Positions 56,482-64,000 of a stretch of DNA of 64,000 nt are shown here, piece by piece. The notes below the pieces were generated by a model, which was given only the letters and a program-made list of their open reading frames with translations, ran no database searches and was not told the origin of the DNA. Source of the stretch: Ypsolopha sequella (Eukaryota > Arthropoda > Insecta > Lepidoptera > Ypsolophidae); NCBI GenBank assembly GCA_934047225.1, contig OW203985.1, positions 10,743,501 to 10,807,500 on the forward strand, written 5' to 3'. The translations under genes and the position numbers were made by a program. Positions within the stretch are counted from its first letter, which is position 1; each line of letters begins with the position of its first letter.

Positions 56482-57513
56482 GGCGGTGTTCTGCAAGTAA
56501 CGGACAGTTTTTGCTACCTTGGCTACACTACAACATCAAATATTAAAAGGAAATAGACGTTCGCATTGGCAGAGGTGCAACATCTTTTGGTTTGGAGAAA
56601 ATTCAAAAAGACAGCCAGAGTTTGGAGAAATAATAAGCTTACAATCTGCACTAAAGTCTTTATGTACCTAAGCTGCGTCCTCAGCATACTTTTACGCCAT
56701 GAAGACTTGGAGAACGTGCAAAGCAGGAACGCTGACTCAATGCCTTTTATATGCGGTGTCTACGTACAATATTGCTGTCACTTAGAGAGTCAATTACCAA
56801 ACGAGACAGTGTTTGTTCATACCAACGTACCATTCACTCACTGCCATTCTAAAGGCCAAAAGATCACGTTGGGTGGGGCCATGTTGAAAGAATGAGTTCA
56901 GATAGGCTTCTCCGACCAGTAATGGTGGAACCGATAGAGTAGATATATCGGTTTATGCTGAGATACAAGGTGTAACAGAAAGGTGTAACCATATTTGAAG
57001 AGCTTATCCAGTCAATGGTATAGAATAAATTTTACTATGGAGCCAATACTGAAATCTCAAAAAAAAATCTGCCCTTCCATACATTTAGGCCGAGCGGCAT
57101 TGCATCTTTCTATGAAACAGTAAACATTTTTTTTTTTGAGTTACAGGTGTTGTTCCATTGTAAAACTTGTTTTATACCATTGACTGAATAAGCTCTTCAA
57201 ATATGGTTACACCTTTCTGTTACACGTTGTATAAAGATACGTGCAAACGCGATATGTTGTCTTTTGACCTCAACCTGAATTACTGGGAAATTAATGCACC
57301 AAATATAATATTGTGAAGACGACCCTTGTTTGATGAAAAAGTGAGTCACGACCGAAAATGACTCGATACGCTAAAGCAGAAAAGGCTCCAACATTAACAC
57401 CATAAGACCAGGCAAGCTTCACCTGCGACAGATGTGGAAAGCAGTGTCGGAATCGCATTGGTGTATTTAGACAAATGAAAATTTGCAAAATACGGCCGCG
57501 TTGTACGCTGTAG
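56482..57513 (+). pseudogene. Non-LTR retrotransposon polyprotein C-terminus, split by a MITE
   Basis: 56482 onward reads GGVLQVTDSFCYLGYTTTSN, then RVWRNNKLTICTKVFMYLSC and VLSILL, the region after the RT core in endonuclease-type LINEs. Near 56860 RSRWVG and GHVERMSSDRLLRP follow with a frameshift between them. After the hairpin MITE the frame resumes CKRDMLSFDLNLNYWEIN and ends in a Cys-rich motif CDRCGKQCRNRIG (57424-57462) and a stop at 57511. This domain order is known from RTE-like insect retrotransposons. Several stops and frameshifts make it dead. The RT catalytic core upstream is absent. Confidence 0.8.
56966..57229. mobile_element. TA-flanked hairpin MITE, family H1, copy 2
   Basis: AAGGTGTAACAGAAAGGTGT is mirrored by ACACCTTTCTGTTACACGTT. 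TA at 56964-56965 and 57230-57231. Removing it joins AGATA to TAAAGATACGTGC and restores the LINE frame as Arg-Tyr-Lys-Asp, so boundaries are confirmed by coding logic. 264 bp. Confidence 0.92.
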
Positions 57514-57729
57514 CAATCATCTTTGAAGATGTCATGTATAGCCCATAATGAAAGAATATAATAAGTTTATTCAATTTACAAAATAAATTTACAGACGCAA
57601 TGTCCAAAGCGCTTATTTGCTATGTTACATTGATTCATATTTTAAATTGCAAAATTATAAAAAGTACAAAAAAGGTTTCAGTACTTTGTCTAAATATGGT
57701 TGCACATATGTAGATAGCAACTACACATT
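57514..57729. other. No gene seen
   Basis: Possible LINE 3' UTR or spacer. Confidence 0.4.
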
Positions 57730-58145
57730 TTGATTTTCCTGATGGGGTCAGCAAATAAATCTATATCTGGCGAGTAAGTTGAGAAGCGGGAGCCTCATTG
57801 TTCAAATCTTGCTAAGTTTCTTGCCCTTCTTCTTAGCATGACTAATCGATTGGGTGGAGTTAGGCATATATTTATAATATGTTTTGTATATATTTAAATG
57901 TTATTTATTCCTTATTCCTATATTTTTATTTTATTCAAGTGTATTTTTTTTATTAAATTTAAGTAAACCCAATCTTTATTATTTTCCTGTGTATTTCCCC
58001 ATATTATTATTTTTTACATCAAATTATTATCTATTCCACACATTGATTATATTATATATTTACATATATTACATTAAAGCCAACCTGTAATAAGTGTATG
58101 TTATACCTACATTAGATAAATAAATGTATTTCATTTCATTTCAAA
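57730..58145 (+). repeat. LINE 3' UTR and ATTTC tail
   Basis: TTTCTTGCCCTTCTTCTTAG is a familiar word in lepidopteran LINE 3' UTRs. The piece ends AATAAATGTATTTCATTTCA with ATTTC repeats to 58144. It may belong to the LINE relic just upstream or to another copy. Confidence 0.5.
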
Positions 58146-58929
58146 CAAACTCTTTATTTTTTGTATTGTCAAAATGTTAACATTCGAATAAAAGTTAGTT
58201 TAAACAAAACAAGTAAAAGTATTATTCTTATGTATCTACCACACAATAAGATAAGAACGATCTTCGTATATGCTTAAACAAACAAAAAAGCTTTCCATTG
58301 TTCGTATTAAAACACACAACAATTTAATTTAAATCTTTGCAAATAAAGTCATAACACGCATCCGGAAAAGGAGAAGAATTCAAACAACGCTCGAGAACAA
58401 TTTAAATTTGTCTTTTCTGGGGAAAGTAACAAAGAGTTCCTTCCAAGCTGAGTACTTTACAAGTTGGTTTGTTTGACTTTAGTGGATCCACCAAACAGAT
58501 GGATCCTTAAGAACCCGGTGCAGGACGACGCCAACTCCGATGCGAAGCGAGACGTATCGCGAAAATAAAGCGCATATTTGGCTGGCTAATCTAAACAAGC
58601 GCCTCACGCTTTGCCCCACGCCGTTCGAACTGTGCTGAGCGAGTCTCTACCTTTGCGTTGGAAATAATAATTATTTACGAATACTTTAATTGTGCCTCGA
58701 TTACTTGTTATTTTTTATTCTGTTTTAATTAATTAGAATATTGATGATACTTCCAAGCGGTGTATGTGCTTACTTTGCTTGTTAAATGTTTATAAGTCAC
58801 TTAATGAAGCCGCGTAAAAGTACACGATTTTAGGGCGAAAACCCATTATTTTAAATATTTTTCTGGTCTTTAACGCGATGTTTAAGAAAAAATCAGGGAT
58901 AAACTACACTTCATATTGACCGTCTAAAT
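58146..58929. other. No gene called; GC-rich island at 58495-58660
   Basis: 58495-58660 (GGTGCAGGACGACGCCAACT, CGTATCGCGAAAATAAAGCG, GCCCCACGCCGTTCGAACTG) is much richer in G and C and CpG than anything within several kilobases. No frame, RNA fold or repeat family is recognised. It could be regulatory DNA, an untranslated exon or a repeat seen once here. Confidence 0.35.
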
Positions 58930-59200
58930 CAGGGGTCGGCAACCTTATGACATAGGAGGGCCACAAATATTACCAGAGTATCAGTGAGGACCGCATCATA
59001 TGATAAATAATGCATTAGTCAATTTCGTATCAAATATGGTAAACACTATTTATTTTTTAAATCTAATGCGGCTGCATTTGACTAGCATTTTAGACGTGGA
59101 AATGCACAGTATTACAACTAAATGTGATTCCGTTACCTGAAAACAATGCTTGCTTTTTCGTTTGTTCAGAATGGAAAATGTCTACTCACACAAATATCTA
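58930..59200 (+). mobile_element. hAT-like element, left end only
   Basis: CAGGGGTCGGCAACCTTATG then GGAGGGCCACAAATAT has the look of a hAT terminus. The matching right end is not found within the next kilobase, so the right boundary is a guess. Confidence 0.5.
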
Positions 59201-59556
59201 CAACGGTTTGCCTATCAATTTGGTCTAGTCAGGATGTGTTATAAGGTGAGTTTCCTGTACCACTATAGTACATATATGAATAAATATAATTTTAGCTGTA
59301 TAAGCCTTTTATTTATGGTAAGATAATAGTAGCATAGATAGTAATAAGAAAATACACTTTATATAAATGTTTTTTTTTTCTTCAAAATATTTCGACCTCA
59401 TCTGTTTGGCGCCCAGAGCAGCCCGGTGACGGTAACACTCGCGCGCTTTGGTGTATCCTTTTGGTACAAATAAGTTTAATATTTTCTTGACCAGATCAAA
59501 ACAATCTACTTTGTGTCTAATTATATTCAAAATAAATTTAAGGAGAAACATCGGCG
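59201..59556. other. No gene seen
   Basis: A 90-codon minus-strand frame (59309-59581) shows no motif. It could be the inside of the preceding hAT-like element. Confidence 0.4.
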
Positions 59557-59564
59557 TTCTAAGG

Positions 59565-59921
59565 CGGGCATGGGCAAACATTTTCCTACGTGGGCCAATA
59601 ATTACAAATAGTATGTATGAGAAGCCGTATTTTCGAATTTTTGGCTATAATATAATTATTTATTGAAATAAAACCATTTGTGTTTTCCGAAATAAACTTC
59701 ATAAGATAAAATATATTTCATAAAAGATCTCTTATTTGTGCAAAATTAAAGATATGAACTAGATATGCTCAAATCAGATACACTGTAAAATAGTTTAGAG
59801 ACACGCGATTGATTGATGCGAGTGACACTCTACTTGATGAATTTTTGTTTCGCGATTAAAGTATTGTCGCTAGCTTTCGCGGGCCGAAGATGGCCCGCGG
59901 GCCGTAGTTTGCCCATCCCTG
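59565..59921. mobile_element. hAT-like MITE, copy 2, with 8-bp duplication
   Basis: CGGGCATGGGCAAACATTTT on the left and GTAGTTTGCCCATCCCTG on the right are inverted. TTCTAAGG is duplicated exactly at 59557-59564 and 59922-59929, as expected for hAT. 357 bp, non-coding. Copy 1 is at 15689-16017. Confidence 0.92.
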
Positions 59922-60126
59922 TTCTAAGGAGTCATATCCCAATTGACCCTCTTTGAATTAGTCTTTGAAAGCTGTTTTAATCAACCGTTGTGATTTTTTG
60001 GGTTTTAATGGAATACTACATTTGATATTTAACACAGTATTAGTCGAAATCGTAGGCTTTGCCTAAATTTTAGTCCAGCTCTCGTCATCTAACTTTTGAC
60101 ACAAAATAACGAACTCGTTATTTTAA

Positions 60127-60778
60127 GGCGCTACGGAAAAAGAATCGACACTTTAAGAACTTGCATATCTATTTAAGTAAATAATGTATTATTTCGATCA
60201 AATAGTATATTATTTTTGGAATCTTTTTCTAGGGATCTGTAAAAACAGAAACGCGATTGGAGAAATTCGGCTCGATAGAAATATTTATTGAATTAAGGTC
60301 TTTTTCGACACCAATTCTCCTGGTTTGAAAATTTAGAATGACACATGGACTGGAATTATATTTTATTAGATGGGTTTTAATGGTATCTAAGACCTGCCCC
60401 CCTATTCTGTATCTTAGGTTGCCAACTGGACAGGGTGCCTATCGTCAAAAACATAGATAAAAACTGAACTTTCAAAATTGCCTTTAGAGGGTATTTAACT
60501 ATTTACAAACTGTGACGTCACTTCAAATGAGAACATATCCTTAGATAATCTGAATTCGTAAGTATATCTATGTTTTTAATGATAGGCACCTAGTCTAGTT
60601 GACAACTAGACATACATAATAGGCCCACTGGTTAAACGAAATTTTGATAGCAACTTTAGTACATTTTATATTAATAAAAAAACAACTTTCTGCTACTTTT
60701 CCACGAATCCGTCCCTATCGCACTGAGGGTTTTTTCTCATATGGAGTAACAGGGACGCTAAAACTTTTACATATCGCC
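60127..60778. mobile_element. TTAA-flanked element (family T), copy 3, with MITE inside
   Basis: TTAA at 60123-60126 and 60779-60782. Left end GGCGCTACGGAAAAAGAAT, right end ACTTTTACATATCGCC. The arms match copies 1 and 2; the interruption at AAGACCTG is the 231-bp MITE at 60397-60627. Confidence 0.85.
60397..60627. mobile_element. 231-bp CWG-targeting MITE (family C), copy 3
   Basis: CCCCCCTATTCTGTATCTTA at the left and ACATACATAATAGGCCCA at the right, CTG duplicated at 60394-60396 and 60628-60630. It is in the opposite orientation to the copy at 22247 and inserted in TTAA element copy 3. Confidence 0.92.
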
Positions 60779-60782
60779 TTAA

Positions 60783-62344
60783 AGCTAATAATGAAAGAAA
60801 CTTAGTAATAATAAAACGATACTGTTAGTTTGTCTAGACTGTTAAATTAAGAGGAGAGAAGGAAATGCTTTTCTAATAAATGTTCAGTCTTGGTAAAGTA
60901 ACTCCCCACTAGAAGCTTAGACGTAAAATTTAATTTATGATGTTCATGACCTTTGGTCTTTTGATTAGATCTAGTTTTTACAAAATGTTCGAGTTCTGTG
61001 TAATGTTTGGCATAAATGTTTTTTTTTTTTTTTCATATAATTTTTACATTTAAAACAGTTGTGTTATATAGCTACCATCGGAAACCTATTGATTTATCTG
61101 ATAGCAGCGGACGTTCTTATAAATGTTAATTTTACATCTTAAACAGAGTACATAGTTATAACAATTTTCCATAAAGTTTTTTTTATCTTATTTCTAAAAT
61201 TATTACTGTGGGTGTGAACTTATAAAATCAAAATCTTGAAAACAATCCGCATGAACCTCAAATAATATCTAAGTAAATTACTTGTTCCCCTCATTAGCTC
61301 GAAAGAAGCGCCTTTGTTGCTTAAAATCAGTGAGCAAAAGTCAATTTTGCTCACTCAGTGAAGAAAAGTGTTTTGAATTAAGAACTTGTGAATTGACATT
61401 TCCTATTTCTATGGAAAACTCATGAACTTCTACCGGAAAAAGATAAAGTAAAAGGCCCGTGTGATGATTGTGTTCATTTACGTTTCCGATCGGTTTACTA
61501 GAGATTTTTCAAATTTTGAAGGCTTTTGGGATTCAATTAACATTCCTTACATTTTTTTTCATGTGCAATATTTTTATATGGTGTATTATTCAAAGAAAAA
61601 TAATATTAAATTCTTAAAAGTTCGTTCGACAATATAGTATCTTTACATCTTGTATTTTAGTGAGGTGAAAAGTAAAATTTATTTTATTTCTTGTGCCTTT
61701 GAATCCCTCGCCACGCTCAGGATTCCAACTTAGAATTCCTCGCTACGCTCGTGATTCAATTATATAGGTAGAACCCTTCGCTTGCTCGTGATTCAAACTC
61801 GGCACTTGCAACAAAAAAAAACTTTGCTCTCTTGTTGTACAAATAGGTAACTATTTACCATTGCCACTCGAAAACGGGCTGTTGGTTCACCGATAACAGT
61901 GAATAAAAAGCTTGTTACGTCACTGAGTGAAAAAAAAAAACAATTTTTTTATTTGTTCTTACAGTTTCTGGGAAAGACAAAGGTATCTGTGACTACGTAC
62001 GTAAACTGCTAAGTCTTTTTTTGTCTAGATTCAAAGGCACCAACGGCCAAGTTTGATTTTCTTTATTTTATCATTTATATTAAATTTGTCATTTCTTGTT
62101 TCATTCTTCTTAAAATAACTCAAAAGCTCACATCCACTTTCGGTACTTTAAATAAAAATACAGCCACTAGTTTTATGTTCCAGGCTGATAAAAGCAATGT
62201 TTATATAATTACAATTAATATTTTGTTCTCTTATTTACCGATCATTATGTTATTAACAAGAAACTTAAATAACATAAATAATACTTAAAATATACACTAA
62301 CTACAAAAAATATAAAATTAAAAATAGACTAAATTAAATAAAAA
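60783..62344. other. No gene; repeated CTCGCTACGCTCGTGATTC words
   Basis: 61700-61800 holds three related units: CCTCGCCACGCTCAGGATTC, CCTCGCTACGCTCGTGATTC and CCTTCGCTTGCTCGTGATTC; a fourth, CCTTCGCTGCTCTCGGGAAC, is at 62809. A small hairpin AGTGAGCAAAA/TTTTGCTCACT lies at 61331-61357. A T run occurs at 61019-61033. Confidence 0.5.
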
Positions 62345-62660
62345 ATATTGTTTAAATCGCTGCCGCAGGGGAGGGTCCCCAGCAGGCTGGTGGCGTTACC
62401 TTGTTGGATTGCGAGGCTAATCCGCTGTCCAAGGTAGGCCCCAGCCCGCCGATTACCAGAACGTCGACCAGGTGCGAGGAAATTTCTTGGAAAAGTCGTC
62501 GCGCTTCTGGTCCCCATGGCCCAAGAGTTTCTACCCCAAAAGGCACAAATATGTAGCCATCCCCTAAAGCTGCATATGTGCTCCTCTTGGAGGCCTCTGC
62601 TGCAGCTGCTGCCGCGCCAGCCCTAGTGGCGGTCGCATTGATGCGGGATGGGGCCAGTAA
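62345..62660 (-). pseudogene. Retrotransposon reverse-transcriptase protein C-terminus, frameshifted
   Basis: The minus strand reads Ala-rich residues, then YAALGDGYIFVPFGVETLGP and WGPEARRLFQEISSHLVDV; the next frame continues SGNRRAGAYLGQRISLAIQQ and GNATSLLGTLP. This is the usual closing region of a group of animal non-LTR reverse-transcriptase proteins (G-V-E-T-L-G-P-W-G ... QRISLAIQRGNAASLLG). A single frameshift near 62450 separates the halves. The RT core is absent. The exact family is uncertain. Confidence 0.65.
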
Positions 62661-63694
62661 TTACAAATACCGATCATTTGTAAGCATAATAAAATGTTAT
62701 TAAAATTGTTATTATATGTACTACTATTTATTTTCTCGTAGTCAATGGTAAAAAGAAGAGTACATAACTTAAAAAAAAAAAATCTCGGCTATTACTTTAC
62801 TTTAGAATCCTTCGCTGCTCTCGGGAACTTGATGCCTCCAAGGGAATACTTATTTTTTTCACTAGTTGTGTAATCTGCTATTGCTAATGGGACTCTCATT
62901 TTTCAGAGAACCTTAAAGGCTTGTTTTGCGAAAACTTATCAATTAAAGACCCCAATCGTGAACTTCGAAGTTAATTTGGAATTATTCTCAATAGGCCCGT
63001 CTAAGAACAAAAGGTATTATTCAGGCGTAATTCCAACCTCGTAATTTCGTAACTTTAAGTGTTCTGCGGCTTTTCGTCTCTATAAATTAAAGTGATTTAT
63101 TGAGGTAACTAACTCAAAAGTCAGAAACTTTTGTCGTTTGAAGAAAGAAACAGATTTGAGGAATTTTTCAGAAAAGTTTTCGGTGGGAAAAGAAAGTTTG
63201 GTTCTTGCATTTTTGCAAGATTATTTTAATCTTCCTCACGAAAAATATTATTTTCACAGAAAGCTGGTTGATTTTTCAACACCTAAGTTTCTTTCTGAGG
63301 ACACATATTTATAAAAATTGTGTTAAAACGTGTTAAAGTGTTTCTTGTACAATTTTAACACCTAGATATCAAAATCTTACGTGCAATGAACTTAAAAAAC
63401 ATCATATTTTACGATAAGCTAACCACAGTTTTTTTTTGGACAAAATTCTTTAATATAAGAAACCTTTCTATAATCTGTGACCGTCTGTTGTTTGTCTGTC
63501 TGTGGTTTCACTGATTTCAGTGGATTTTGCTCGTATTCGGCATTCTACAAATGTCGTTGTCAGTTTCTAAACGCTCGCTATTTTGTTATTTGACGAATCT
63601 TCGTCATATAGTATAACTTAACCGCAAAGGTTCCTTAAATCATAACTGCGGCAATATACAAAGATTTTTACTTGTTTTGGAAGAAAGTTTGTTA
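62661..63694. other. No gene seen
   Basis: AT-rich. A CTGTTGTTTGTCTGTCTGTG word near 63483-63503 may be a remnant of the GGGTTCCGTACC repeat. Confidence 0.45.
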
Positions 63695-63770
63695 GGGTCC
63701 TTTCTATTGAATATATGGAACTCGGTAAGTTTTCACTTGTCGAGTTCTACATATCCAATAGAAAGGACCC
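63695..63770. repeat. 76-bp TA-flanked hairpin
   Basis: GGGTCCTTTCTATTGAATAT and ATATCCAATAGAAAGGACCC are inverted, with GGAACTCGG / CGAGTTCTAC inside and TTAGGG...CCCTAA at the edges. TA lies on both sides. Too small for coding. Confidence 0.75.
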
Positions 63771-63789
63771 TAATAAATAAATATATTTT

Positions 63790-63870
63790 TAAAGGATTAA
63801 ATTTGACTCGTAAGAAGTGTATTATGTGTGCCTACTTTACAAAATAAAATATTTCAATTTGAATTTGAAC
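63790..63870 (+). repeat. Short repeat shared with 5331-5415
   Basis: AGGATTAAATTTGACTCGTA, AAGTGTATTATGTGTG and TTTACAAAATAAAATATTTC are in the same order as at 5331-5415. Retroposon 3' end suspected. Confidence 0.5.
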
Positions 63871-64000
63871 GTCCACTTATTTTGTATGGAAAAATAGTGT
63901 TTGCTACTGCTAAGGAGAATTTCTTAAGAATGTCATATTTTTATTCGTAAGGGGTCTTGTAAAATTGATATTAGGTCCTTAATTGAAATTTAATTTGAAT
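63871..64000. other. No gene seen; window end
   Basis: AT-rich sequence, nothing recognised. Confidence 0.4.

Larger units (their letters stand above)
53709..56492. mobile_element. Palindromic element split by pogo-like copy B
   Basis: The left arm (53709-53841, continuing at 56211-56268) is mirrored by 56296-56492: TAGCACAAAGTGCATAACTT / AAGTTATGCACTTTGCACTA, AACACCAATAATTCAGTATT / AATACTGAACTATTGGTGT, and AATTAGTCATGAT / ATCATGACTAATT. Without the pogo insert it would be about 415 bp, almost entirely palindromic. Exact ends and target site are not clear. Confidence 0.75.

Overview
The window looks like a piece of a moth or butterfly (Lepidoptera) nuclear genome. It is AT-rich and has no bacterial-style gene packing. 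It is crowded with small inverted-repeat transposons, tRNA-derived SINEs, 3' ends of non-LTR retrotransposons with ATTC, ATTTC, TATG or GATG tails, and sequence words I associate with Lepidoptera (GTCCACTGCTGG; GGGTTCCGTACC). I found no intact host protein-coding gene. The window is best read as intergenic DNA or one very long intron. One candidate core promoter plus first exon (about 9.04-9.48 kb, + strand) is the only place that looks like host gene structure.

Layout. 0-9 kb: two TA-flanked hairpin MITEs, retroposon fragments and one SINE. 9-17 kb: the candidate promoter, a nested MITE pair (13.3-14.5 kb), a GATG-tailed retroposon and a hAT-like MITE. 17-23 kb: a TTAA-flanked element with a retroposon inside, a 1.8-kb inverted repeat with another hairpin in its loop, a 231-bp MITE and a decayed reverse-transcriptase end. 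26.56-32.35 kb: a P-element-like transposon with a broken THAP-domain gene and an exact 8-bp target duplication, carrying three further elements (pogo-like, AT-flanked, piggyBac-like). 33-46 kb: LINE relics, a second TTAA element, lepidopteran repeats, a SINE, and a mariner relic containing a retroposon that itself contains a MITE. 46-50 kb: hairpins and a poly(A) retro tail. 50.95-53.10 kb: a second, shorter P-like element that preserves the empty sites of all three insertions found in the first. 53.7-57.5 kb: a second pogo copy inside a palindromic element, then a LINE relic interrupted by a hairpin MITE. 59-64 kb: a hAT MITE with an 8-bp duplication, a third TTAA element, a reverse-transcriptase relic and a small hairpin.

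Nothing here works as a host pathway. The interest lies in transposon history. The two P-like copies let insertions be read against empty sites. Three copies of one TTAA element each carry a different foreign element at the same CTG. Several unrelated-looking hairpin families share one central sequence. Family names rest on target-duplication length, termini and recognisable protein motifs seen by eye; no alignment or database search was run.
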